A stretch of 64,000 nt of DNA from Nitronereus sp964503895 (GTDB lineage Bacteria; Nitrospirota; Nitrospiria; Nitrospirales; UBA8639). Of this stretch, positions 43,029 to 51,523 are shown one piece after another (positions within the stretch are counted from its first letter, which is position 1; each line of letters starts with the position of its first letter). The translations under genes were made by a program, and so were the position numbers. Under the pieces are notes generated by a model. The model did not search any database. It was given only the letters and a program-made list of their open reading frames with translations, and had not been told where the DNA came from. The stretch is from the NCBI GenBank assembly GCA_964503895.1, contig CAZDCF010000008.1, positions 1 to 64,000 on the forward strand, read 5' to 3'.

Positions 43029-43454
43029 ATGATAACGATAACCCAACAGCTTTCGATTTCTAATGACGAGGTTGTGATTACTGCTTCGCGCAGTAGCGGT
43101 CCTGGTGGTCAGAATGTCAACAAAGTGAATACGCGAGTCACCCTTCATTTTCCTGTGTGGTCTTCTAAATATTTAACCAATAGTCAGAAAGCGAGAATTG
43201 CATCGTGTCTTAAGTCCCGTATCACAAAGGATGGAATTTTTTACCTTCACGCGCAGGGGACAAGAAGCCAAGCTGCGAATCGAGTTTTGTTGATTGATCG
43301 CTTCGCGACGCTTTTGCGAGAGGCTTTAAAGCAGCCAAAGCCAAGAAAGAAAACTGGTGTTACCAAAGGCGTGGTGGAGCAGAGGTTGAAACAGAAAAAA
43401 GAAAGAAGCGAACTTAAGAAAATACGCCGGCAACCAAGTAATCTGGAAGACTAG
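43029..43454 (+). CDS. arfB: alternative ribosome-rescue factor ArfB
   Basis: 141 residues from ATG 43029 (four more codons are open). The GGQ peptidyl-tRNA hydrolase motif in RSSGPGGQNVNKVNTRVTL (about 20-38) and a basic C-terminal tail (KPRKKTGVTKGVVEQRLKQK, about 105-125) that enters the mRNA channel of stalled ribosomes. It is a short release-factor-like protein, so ArfB rather than RF1/2. Confidence 0.92.
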   Translation: MITITQQLSISNDEVVITASRSSGPGGQNVNKVNTRVTLHFPVWSSKYLTNSQKARIASCLKSRITKDGIFYLHAQGTRSQAANRVLLIDRFATLLREALKQPKPRKKTGVTKGVVEQRLKQKKERSELKKIRRQPSNLED

Positions 43455-43501
43455 TTATTATCGCCCATTGGGTATTTTTGAGAAAGGAGGCTTGGATAGT
43501 T

Positions 43502-45568
43502 ATGCCTCAGAAGCAGGAAATCTCATCAGTAGCCTCCCCACCCTTAGCTCCCGCTAAACCCGAAAAACTAGAAAAGCATGGATATACCAGAATTGACCCC
43601 TATTATTGGTTGAATCAACGAGATAACCCGGAGGTCCTTGATTATCTTAAGGCAGAAAATGAGTACACCGACGCATTAATGGCCGATAGAAAACAAATGG
43701 AGGATGAACTCTTCAAGGAAATCAAGGGAAGGATCAAGCAAACGGATCTCTCTGTGCCGTATAAACTTGATGATTACTACTACTATACACGATTAGAAGA
43801 GGGGAAAGAGTACCAGATTTTTTGTCGAAAGAAGAATTCACTTGAGGCTGAGGAACATGTCATCCTGGATGCCAATGTTTTGGCCGAAGGACATGAGTAT
43901 TTTGCTGTCGGTGGAATGGCCATCAGCTTCGAACAAAATCTCTTAGCCTATGCCTATGACACACAAGGTCGACGGATTTATACAATTCAATGTAAAGACT
44001 TAGGTACAGGAGAATTATTGACGGATACGATATCAGGCGCAACCGGCAATATGAGTTGGGCCAATGATAACCGCACTCTTTTTTACGCTAAGCAAGATCC
44101 AGTTACGCTTCGATCATATCAAATATGCCGACATATTCTTGGTCAGGACTCTTCCTGTGATAGCCTGGTGTATGAAGAGGAAGATGAGACTTTTAATGCG
44201 GCCGTGTTCAAAACTAAGTCTAAGCAGTATATCATGATTGCCTCTCAGCAAACTGTGAGCAGTGAGTATCGATATCTTGATGCTCATAGGCCCACTGGTG
44301 CGTTCAAAGTATTTCTCAGGCGCGCGCGCGATCATGAGTATGACGTCGATCATTATCAGGATTCATTTTATATTCGAACCAATTGGGATGCGAAAAATTT
44401 TCGCTTGATGAAAACGCCCGTAACACTTACCGAGCAGGATCATTGGCAGGAGGTGGTTCCGCATCTGGATGATGTGTTGCTAGAATCTTTTGAATTGTTT
44501 CGAGATTATTTAGTCCTTGAAGAGCGAAAGCAAGGTCTTGTGAATATCAGAATGCTACCGTGGTCTGGGCAAAGAGATCATTATTTAGATTTTGGAGAAC
44601 CGACATATTCGGCTGAGCTTGGAGAAAATCCTGATTTTAATACGCCTATGCTTCGGTACGTGTATACTTCGATGACTACCCCGAACTCTGTCTATGACTA
44701 CAATATGGATACTCGAGAAAAAGTACTGATGAAACAGGAAGAGGTAATTGGTGGATTTAATCGAGATCTTTACTGTACAGAGCGTGTGTGGGCACTGGCT
44801 CGTGATGGTGTAGAAGTGCCAATTTCCTTAGTATATAAAAAGGGCTGTGAGAAGGATGGGGAAAATCCGCTTTTGCTTTATGGCTATGGTTCATACGGTT
44901 CTACAATGGACGCGAATTTTAGTTCCCCTCGACTGAGTTTGCTGGATCGTGGGTTTATCTTTGCGATTGCTCATATTCGTGGCGGAGAAGAATTGGGTAG
45001 AAAGTGGTACGAAAACGGGAAACTTTTGCACAAGAAAAATACGTTTACTGATTTCATTGCTTGTGCAGAATATCTTATTGCGCAGGGCTATACTAAATCA
45101 GAAAAACTTTTTGCTATGGGGGGGAGTGCTGGTGGGTTACTCATGGGAGTGGTTGTCAACATGAGACCAGGTCTATTTCGAGGGGTTGTGGCCCAAGTTC
45201 CATTTGTTGATGTGATCACGACCATGCTTGATCACAATATTCCATTGACTACGGGCGAATATGACGAATGGGGAGACCCGAATCAGAAAAGTTATTACGA
45301 CTACATTGCGTCCTATTCACCGTATGACAATGTGGAAGCTAAGGCTTATCCCCATCTCCTGGTCACCACGGGCCTTTATGATTCCCAAGTGCAATATTGG
45401 GAACCGGTAAAATGGGTGGCCAAACTTCGAACTATGAAGACGAATAATAATCGTCTATTGCTCAAGATCAATATGGATGCCGGCCACGGAGGAACATCGG
45501 GACGGTTTCGTAGATTTAAGGAACTAGCCTTTATCTATACATTTCTTTTAGATTTAGTCGATACATGA
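43502..45568 (+). CDS. ptrB: S9 prolyl oligopeptidase family (oligopeptidase B-like)
   Basis: 688 residues from ATG 43502 (AAAGGAGG lies about 14 bases upstream, with eight more open codons before it). An N-terminal beta-propeller (about 70-400) gates an alpha/beta hydrolase domain with the catalytic Ser in GGSAGGLLMG, Asp in TGLYDSQVQYWEP and His in DAGHGGTSGRF. The HIRGGEELGRKWYENGK segment is typical of oligopeptidase B, which cuts short peptides after basic residues. No signal peptide; cytosolic. Confidence 0.88.
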   Translation: MPQKQEISSVASPPLAPAKPEKLEKHGYTRIDPYYWLNQRDNPEVLDYLKAENEYTDALMADRKQMEDELFKEIKGRIKQTDLSVPYKLDDYYYYTRLEEGKEYQIFCRKKNSLEAEEHVILDANVLAEGHEYFAVGGMAISFEQNLLAYAYDTQGRRIYTIQCKDLGTGELLTDTISGATGNMSWANDNRTLFYAKQDPVTLRSYQICRHILGQDSSCDSLVYEEEDETFNAAVFKTKSKQYIMIASQQTVSSEYRYLDAHRPTGAFKVFLRRARDHEYDVDHYQDSFYIRTNWDAKNFRLMKTPVTLTEQDHWQEVVPHLDDVLLESFELFRDYLVLEERKQGLVNIRMLPWSGQRDHYLDFGEPTYSAELGENPDFNTPMLRYVYTSMTTPNSVYDYNMDTREKVLMKQEEVIGGFNRDLYCTERVWALARDGVEVPISLVYKKGCEKDGENPLLLYGYGSYGSTMDANFSSPRLSLLDRGFIFAIAHIRGGEELGRKWYENGKLLHKKNTFTDFIACAEYLIAQGYTKSEKLFAMGGSAGGLLMGVVVNMRPGLFRGVVAQVPFVDVITTMLDHNIPLTTGEYDEWGDPNQKSYYDYIASYSPYDNVEAKAYPHLLVTTGLYDSQVQYWEPVKWVAKLRTMKTNNNRLLLKINMDAGHGGTSGRFRRFKELAFIYTFLLDLVDT

Positions 45569-45587
45569 TCCGCACTGAATTAGTTTA

Positions 45588-46826
45588 TTAACATACTTCG
45601 GCCAATTGAGCTTTCATCTCGGGTCGGCGCAATTTGTTGAGGGCAGTTACTTCAATCTGTCTAATGCGCTCACGCGTGACGTTCATGGTCTTGCCGACTT
45701 CTTCCAGTGTTAACCCATAACCGAGTTCTAATCCAAATCGCATTCGAATGATCTGTTTCTCTCGAGGAGTCAATGTACATAAGGCTCTATCGATTTGGAT
45801 TTTCGTTTGCTCGTCCTGGATATTTTCGTCTGGTGGAGTGAGATTTGCGTCAGGCAAAAAATCTCCCAAAAATGTTTCACCATCAGCAGTGGGATTATCA
45901 AAGGATACTGGTTCCAAAAAGACTTGCATGGTCTCATGTACACGGTCTGGCTGGATTCCGAGCGCTTCACCAATTTCCTCATTTTTTGGATTGCGTCCCA
46001 ATTGTTGCGCTAGTCGTTGAAAGGTCTTGTTCATCCGTTGCCAGGCCTCAGTGGTATGTACTGGAACTCGAATTGTTCGCGACTGATCGGCTAAGGCTCG
46101 AAGAATGCCCTGACGAACCCACCAAGTGGCATAGGTACTAAATTTAAACCCTTTTTTGTATTGGAAACGTTCGGCCGCACGCATAAGGCCAATGTTTCCT
46201 TCTTGAATCAGGTCCAACAGGCTCAGTCCGCGTCCTGTGAATCGTTTGGCTAAATTGACGACAAGCCGAAGATTACGTTGGACCAATGCATCTTTTGCTT
46301 TTTCAAGGATAATGCGAGCTGTAACAATTTGTTGCTGCAACGAATGTAGGCGTTTCTTTAGAGATAAGCCTTTTAGTCCTCTCCCTGACAATGCTTTTAT
46401 GAGTCCGGATAGGACTTCGTAAGCTTCGTCCAGTGATGGTGAAGAAAATCCACTTAACTCATGAGTTTCAGTCAGGGATTTAATGGATTTTTTGAAATGA
46501 GGCTTATTGGCAAGGTGCTTCATGAGTTGAATTGCTTGGACTAATGCCCCTCGAATACTTTGGCTACTTTCATCGATTTCTTTAGCCAAGCGTAACTCTT
46601 CTTCCCGATCCAGGAGTGGGCGCTTTTTGAATGTCCGAAAATACACAGTTTCCAAAGCTGTTGTGTTTGGTTCATTTTTGGTCTCTTCTAATTGGTCTTC
46701 GATTATAGTGTCGAGAGTTTGTGATGTTTCGCTCAGGTAGTTATTGGCTGAAGAGTTGTACTGATTGTTTTTATTATCCTGAGATGATTCCATGTTTCTG
46801 AATCGTGTTTTTTTCATAGGTTTCAT
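45588..46826 (-). CDS. group 2 sigma-70 factor (RpoD/RpoS-like)
   Basis: 412 residues from ATG 46826, the start best spaced from GGAAAGG; an ATG at 46835 is alternative. Regions: 1.2 (TVYFRTFKKRPLLDREEELRLA), 2 (DLIQEGNIGLMRAAERFQYKKGFKFSTYATWWVRQ, quoted in part), 3, and 4 with the helix-turn-helix LTLEEVGKTMNVTRERIRQIE. Region 1.1 is absent and the first 55 residues are polar, Asn/Gln-rich. It is probably an alternative or stress sigma factor. The upstream htrA ends 43 bases before, same strand, so the pair may form one transcript. Confidence 0.9.
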   Translation of the reverse strand: MKPMKKTRFRNMESSQDNKNNQYNSSANNYLSETSQTLDTIIEDQLEETKNEPNTTALETVYFRTFKKRPLLDREEELRLAKEIDESSQSIRGALVQAIQLMKHLANKPHFKKSIKSLTETHELSGFSSPSLDEAYEVLSGLIKALSGRGLKGLSLKKRLHSLQQQIVTARIILEKAKDALVQRNLRLVVNLAKRFTGRGLSLLDLIQEGNIGLMRAAERFQYKKGFKFSTYATWWVRQGILRALADQSRTIRVPVHTTEAWQRMNKTFQRLAQQLGRNPKNEEIGEALGIQPDRVHETMQVFLEPVSFDNPTADGETFLGDFLPDANLTPPDENIQDEQTKIQIDRALCTLTPREKQIIRMRFGLELGYGLTLEEVGKTMNVTRERIRQIEVTALNKLRRPEMKAQLAEVC

Positions 46827-46869
46827 AATCGACATCCTTTCCGGCTTGAGGATTCTTCGTCAGTAGTCT

Positions 46870-48390
46870 TTAAACTTTGAAAGTCATGAAAATTGGGACG
46901 CCTTGTCGGTGGATTAGTAAGAGAACTGGTTGTTTATCTGATAAATTGGAAATGGCAGACTTGTAATCGTTTAAATTTCTAACCGGTTGTCTGTTGATCT
47001 CGCTTATCACATCACCTTGTTTTAGCCCGGCGCCGTCAGCACTGCTTCCAGATTGAACGGCGGTGACCACCACGCCGTTAGTATCTGTGTTAAGCTGGAG
47101 CCGACGAGCTATCTGAGGGCTAATTTCTTCAACCATGAGTCCGGCCAGTTTTGTGGTTTCAGATAGTGCTTTAACCGACGCTATCTTTCTTGTATCAGGA
47201 TGTTCTGAGAGGGTTGTGCCTAACGATATGGTTTCGCCACCACGGATGACCTTCAGATTTACCTCACTTCCGACTTTTGTGCGGGTCACGGCTCGTTGCA
47301 AACTACGTGGGTCAGATACTTTTTGACCTTCGAAAGAGATAATGGTGTCTCCTCGCTTGATGCCAGCTTTGTCTGCAGGGCTATTTTCTTGTACATTGGT
47401 CACTAAGGCACCTGAAGTGTTCGGCAGTTCAAGGGACGTTGCAAGATCCTTGGAAATTTCTTGGATGCTGACGCCTAAAAATCCTCGTTGCACAGTGCCG
47501 GTTTTGATTACACTTTCATAGATGTGCTTGCCCATGTTTGCGGGAATTGCAAATCCGATACCTTGATATCCACCATTTTTTGAGAGGATTGCGGTATTGA
47601 TCCCAACCAATTCTCCTCTCATATTGACCAAGGCACCGCCGGAATTGCCAGGATTGATGGCAGCATCGGTTTGGATAAAATCTTCATATTTGGTAATGCC
47701 TATTCCCCCACGACCCAGAGCACTGACAATTCCTTGAGTCACGGTAGAGTTCAAACCAAAGGGATTGCCAATGGCTAAAACATATTCTCCTACTTCGAGT
47801 TTGGAAGAGTTTCCCCATGGTATATAGGGAAGGTCTTTGTCTTTGATTTTGATGACCGCGAGATCTGTTTGCGGGTCACTGCCTACGATCGTTCCATCGA
47901 ATTCTCGCTTATCTGTCAAAGTCACGGTGATTTTATTGGCGCCATCAATAACATGATGGTTAGTCACCACATATCCGTCCGGGGAAACAACCACTCCTGA
48001 GCCCATACCTTGACCAAATGGTTCTTGGGGTACCCTGGGCATCCTAGGCATCCCAAAAAAATTTCGATCTCGAGGACCCTGGTTAAACTGGTCCCGACCT
48101 TCCTTAGGTAGTTGCCAATTGGTTCTCACTTTGGTCGCGGTAATATTAACTGTTGCTGGCCTGACTGCTTTAACAATATCTGCAAAGCCATGGCTTCTTG
48201 TCTGTTGCTGATTATTCATTGGTTGAGACGAATCGGCAGCAATGGAGGCTGTAGGTGAATCAACTGCGCCGAGGATAAGGGAAACAACTAAAATCCCTGC
48301 GAGAGATAAAGTAATTGTTACACCGGAAGAATGGAGTTTTGGGTGTTGTTGTTGGATTTTGGTGAAGGCTTCTTGTGAGGTATCTGTCAT
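46870..48390 (-). CDS. Do-like HtrA/DegP serine protease
   Basis: 506 residues. N-terminal membrane anchor (ITLSLAGILVVSLILGAV), the protease domain with His in VTNHHVIDG, Asp in SDPQTDLAVIKI and Ser in INPGNSGGALVN, then two PDZ domains (about 295-385 and 405-500). Periplasmic chaperone-protease for misfolded envelope proteins. AGGAG lies 7 bases before ATG. It is followed by the sigma-factor gene. Confidence 0.94.
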   Translation of the reverse strand: MTDTSQEAFTKIQQQHPKLHSSGVTITLSLAGILVVSLILGAVDSPTASIAADSSQPMNNQQQTRSHGFADIVKAVRPATVNITATKVRTNWQLPKEGRDQFNQGPRDRNFFGMPRMPRVPQEPFGQGMGSGVVVSPDGYVVTNHHVIDGANKITVTLTDKREFDGTIVGSDPQTDLAVIKIKDKDLPYIPWGNSSKLEVGEYVLAIGNPFGLNSTVTQGIVSALGRGGIGITKYEDFIQTDAAINPGNSGGALVNMRGELVGINTAILSKNGGYQGIGFAIPANMGKHIYESVIKTGTVQRGFLGVSIQEISKDLATSLELPNTSGALVTNVQENSPADKAGIKRGDTIISFEGQKVSDPRSLQRAVTRTKVGSEVNLKVIRGGETISLGTTLSEHPDTRKIASVKALSETTKLAGLMVEEISPQIARRLQLNTDTNGVVVTAVQSGSSADGAGLKQGDVISEINRQPVRNLNDYKSAISNLSDKQPVLLLIHRQGVPIFMTFKV

Positions 48391-48701
48391 GTCATTTCTC
48401 CTATTTAGCTCTTTTCAAATGGACTAACGTTTTGTTGTTTCTTTTGTATCATTGAGAGATGAGAGAAAGATTAAGGCTAGATTAAAATCTTCTAATGGAA
48501 AGAATGGCTGAAAATGTTGAATAGTCTCAGGTAGAAGGAGGTATGGCTAGGTTTCGGGATTTTGAAAATAGGGTTATAGGGTAGGCATTGCCCGCCACTA
48601 ATTTTATATGGGGTTTCCGCCTCGCACGAGGAGCTCTTTGGTTTTGGCATTTTTGCAAAACAAAAATGTCTCGACCCGTTGGGGCGGAGCCCTTTTTTTA
48701 T
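48391..48701. other. intergenic with GC-rich hairpin near 48680-48705
   Basis: About 310 bases between htrA and the histidine-kinase gene. A short GGGC-GGA-GCCC stem followed by seven T on the forward strand (about 48680-48700) could end transcripts in either direction. No gene is supported. Confidence 0.35.
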
Positions 48702-50108
48702 TTACGCGTGGCTGAGGAGGGGGAGGGTGATAGTGAAGCGCGAGCCTTGGCCTTGGGTGCTTTCGACTTGGATATTGCCCTGATGTGATTCGGCAATCCA
48801 TTTGCAAATGGCCAATCCCAAGCCTGTCCCTTTTTGCGCATGGGCCCTAGCTGCATCAGAACGGAAAAACCGATCGAAAATCATTTTTTGGTCATCAGGA
48901 CTAATCCCAATTCCGTTATCCTTTACTGACAATTTAGCCATGTTATCCGTCCGTTCGAGAGTTATTTCGATTTGACCGTTTTCTTGAGAATACTTTACGG
49001 CATTATCTACGATATTCAATAACAATTCTCGAAGGCGCCATTCATCTCCTGCTACTTCAGTAGGTTCTAAATGTCGGATTACGGTTTCCACTTCTCGATC
49101 TTTTCCTAAAATTTGAGCTTGATGCTGAATTTCCTGGATCAGGTGTTCGAGCTGTACGGGTTCCTTTGCGATCTTAATCTCTCCCAAATCCGCTCTGGAT
49201 AAAAACAAGAGTTCATCCACAATTCGGCTCATACGATCAATCTCTTCAAGATTACTTTCCAAAACTTCACGATATGCTTCTGGGGTTCGCTCTTTTCGTA
49301 AGGCAAGTTCTGTTTCTCCTTTGGTAATCGTTAATGGCGTGCGTAGTTCATGTGATGCATCAGCGCTAAATTGTCGTATTTGGCGAATAGAGGCTTCGAG
49401 TCGCCCAATCATATCGTTGAAGGTTGAGGCGAGCCTACCAATTTCATCCGTTGAAGAGGTGTGTATTCGTTGGGTAAGATCTCCAGCAGCAATACGCTGT
49501 GCGGTGTTGGTGATATTGTCCATTGGACGCAGTGCTCGTCCCGCTAAAAACCATCCTCCAAACATCGACACAAGTACCGCGAGGGGCGAGCCTATTTGGA
49601 GTACAAAGATAAGGCGATCCAACATTTTCTCTACAGGTCGGAGAGAAGAGCCAACCCGTAAAATATTCACGAGAACGTCACCATGATAAATCGGATGTGA
49701 CAAGAGTCGAATGGGTATTTCTTCATGGAAGCGAACGGATTCATAGGTAGATTTGCCTTGACGTGCTACTTCCTTGGCCTGCGGACTAAGTGGAATATCA
49801 AAGTTCTTTATATTGGCTGATTGGAGAGTGACTGTTCCTTGAGGGCCAAAGATCTGAAAAACTTTGTCTAGCCTTGCTAATTCAGGAAGTGTTTGTGTGA
49901 GGTCATCAAGAAATAAAAATGGCCCGAATCGATGTTCCTCTAAGGAACGGGCTGCAGCAATGGCCGCATTTTCTAGAGACTGGTCAATTTGATCGTGAAG
50001 GGCTCTAGACATAACGAGATACAACGATGTTGCAAACAATAACATGATTAAGGCGAGCCCACCGCCATACCAAATCGTTAGACGTACACGAATTGAGGTG
50101 TTACTCAT
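48702..50108 (-). CDS. HAMP sensor histidine kinase
   Basis: 468 residues: N-terminal membrane segment, a periplasmic sensor loop (about 35-165), a second segment (ILQIGSPLAVLVSMFGGWFLAG), HAMP (about 190-240), the H-box FSADASHELRTPLTITKGE with His, and the ATPase with N-box NIVDNAVKYSQEN and G-boxes DNGIGISPD and GTGLGLAICK. Layout of the heavy-metal or envelope-stress type. Its start overlaps the response-regulator stop by eight bases. Signal unknown. Confidence 0.93.
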   Translation of the reverse strand: MSNTSIRVRLTIWYGGGLALIMLLFATSLYLVMSRALHDQIDQSLENAAIAAARSLEEHRFGPFLFLDDLTQTLPELARLDKVFQIFGPQGTVTLQSANIKNFDIPLSPQAKEVARQGKSTYESVRFHEEIPIRLLSHPIYHGDVLVNILRVGSSLRPVEKMLDRLIFVLQIGSPLAVLVSMFGGWFLAGRALRPMDNITNTAQRIAAGDLTQRIHTSSTDEIGRLASTFNDMIGRLEASIRQIRQFSADASHELRTPLTITKGETELALRKERTPEAYREVLESNLEEIDRMSRIVDELLFLSRADLGEIKIAKEPVQLEHLIQEIQHQAQILGKDREVETVIRHLEPTEVAGDEWRLRELLLNIVDNAVKYSQENGQIEITLERTDNMAKLSVKDNGIGISPDDQKMIFDRFFRSDAARAHAQKGTGLGLAICKWIAESHQGNIQVESTQGQGSRFTITLPLLSHA

Positions 50109-50778
50109 CAGGTGCCTTTAATGTGTACCCAGCTCCACGGACGGTGTGAATCAGATTGTGCTCCCAGCCTTTGTCAATTTTATTACGGAGATAGCTGATA
50201 TAGACATCGATAACATTCGTGAATGTATCAAAATCAAGGTCCCATACATGTTCCGAAATCATAGGTCGTGTAAGCACACGGCCCGTATTTCGCATCATAT
50301 ATTCCAGGAGAGCATATTCCTTTGATGTGAGTTCGATGCGTTGTTCATTCCTGGTCACTTCATGAGTAATAGGATTTAAGATAAGGTCACCTATTTGCAA
50401 AATGCCGGATGTTTCGCCGCTTGCCCGACGGAGAAGCGCGCGGGCCCTAGCCAATAATTCTTCGATTGCGAAGGGTTTGGTGAGGTAATCATCAGCTCCG
50501 GCATCAAGGCCTTTTACTCGTTGGTCCACTTCTGATCGTGCCGTCAAAATCAAAACGGGGGTTTTAACTTTTTTAGCGCGAATGTTCTTAAGGAATTCGA
50601 GCCCAGGTAAATTGGGGAGCATGAGGTCGAGAATAATCAGATCATAATTGACCTCGAAGGCGAGGTCGCGACCTTGTATTCCATCCGGGCAAACATCGAC
50701 AGCATAGCTCTCTTCTTCTAGTGCGCGGCGAATAAATGAGGCAACTTTGGGTTCGTCTTCAACTATTAATATACGCAT
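50101..50778 (-). CDS. OmpR-family response regulator
   Basis: 225 residues. Receiver domain with acidic pocket EDEPK and phospho-acceptor Asp in DLIILDLMLPNLPGL (Asp about 51), Thr in LILTARSEVDQR, Lys in LTKPFAIEELL; C-terminal winged helix (about 125-222; SKEYALLEYMMRNTGRVLTR). Co-transcribed with the kinase, to which it is translationally coupled. Confidence 0.95.
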   Translation of the reverse strand: MRILIVEDEPKVASFIRRALEEESYAVDVCPDGIQGRDLAFEVNYDLIILDLMLPNLPGLEFLKNIRAKKVKTPVLILTARSEVDQRVKGLDAGADDYLTKPFAIEELLARARALLRRASGETSGILQIGDLILNPITHEVTRNEQRIELTSKEYALLEYMMRNTGRVLTRPMISEHVWDLDFDTFTNVIDVYISYLRNKIDKGWEHNLIHTVRGAGYTLKAPDE

Positions 50779-50793
50779 GATGTAACAATTATA

Positions 50794-51207
50794 TCATGGA
50801 ATATCCCAACCTGGTGTATCCGATGATTCGTTGGCCTTGATCCGAAAACCATAACGTCTGCTGGTTAAGGCAGCAATTTTTCCGGATTTGTGATCATAGT
50901 AGGCTGCTTGCCATGTTGGTTGCCCCTGGTCGTCGATCCTCATGGCTGCGCAGGCGACTATCTTATCCATGGAAAGTTTTTCCTTCTTGGATAGGGCGTA
51001 CCATTTTTGATCAACATAAATCCACAACAGGTTGGTTAGGCTAGATCCGTGGCCTGTATTTCGAATACCTTTTCCCGAAAATGTTTTTAACTGGGCGTGG
51101 GCAGCTTGTGGGTCACAGGGCCTAGCAGCAAATTGGATCTTCCATACTCCATACCCTAGTGTTCCAATTAATAACAGGATTAATAATAGATGTAAGGGCT
51201 TCGTCAT
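50794..51207 (-). CDS. membrane-anchored hypothetical protein, 137 aa
   Basis: N-terminal membrane anchor or signal (LHLLLILLLIGTLGYGVW) followed by a periplasmic domain with two Cys (RPCDP, IVACAAM). No family is recognised. Only 15 bases separate it from the response-regulator start, same strand, so it may be part of the two-component operon. Confidence 0.55.
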   Translation of the reverse strand: MTKPLHLLLILLLIGTLGYGVWKIQFAARPCDPQAAHAQLKTFSGKGIRNTGHGSSLTNLLWIYVDQKWYALSKKEKLSMDKIVACAAMRIDDQGQPTWQAAYYDHKSGKIAALTSRRYGFRIKANESSDTPGWDIP

Positions 51208-51317
51208 TCAAAAGTTTTTTTGCATGAAGATCAGATTACGTTGAAGCTGGATATGTGGGGGGGGGCTGCAAAATACCCTAACGTGGTTCTTTTTTTCTGA
51301 ATAAATTTTCATATACT

Positions 51318-51470
51318 TTAGAACAAAGTGTAGATGAAGGGCGCAACTGCTGAGCCTTCGGTGAATACGATCAGGGTTCCGAGAAGTCCTAAAAAGATGA
51401 TTATAGGCAGTAGCCAGAATTTTTTTCGCTCTTTCAAAAACTCCCAAAGCTCTAGGGTAAAATCAATCAT
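51318..51470 (-). CDS. DUF5989 small membrane protein, 50 aa
   Basis: A 50-codon frame from ATG 51470 to TAA 51318. The translation starts IDFTLELWEFLKERKKFWLL, has one membrane helix (IIIFLGLLGTLIVF), and ends TEGSAVAPFIYTLF, the characteristic DUF5989 tail. In other genomes this gene sits beside NodU/CmcH carbamoyltransferases; here it lies 53 bases downstream of one, same strand. Role unknown, probably a membrane partner. Confidence 0.75.
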   Translation of the reverse strand: MIDFTLELWEFLKERKKFWLLPIIIFLGLLGTLIVFTEGSAVAPFIYTLF

Positions 51471-51523
51471 TATTCTGTCCTTTTATTCGGAGTGTGCGAT
51501 TCCATAGTGACGTATCTCCGTGT

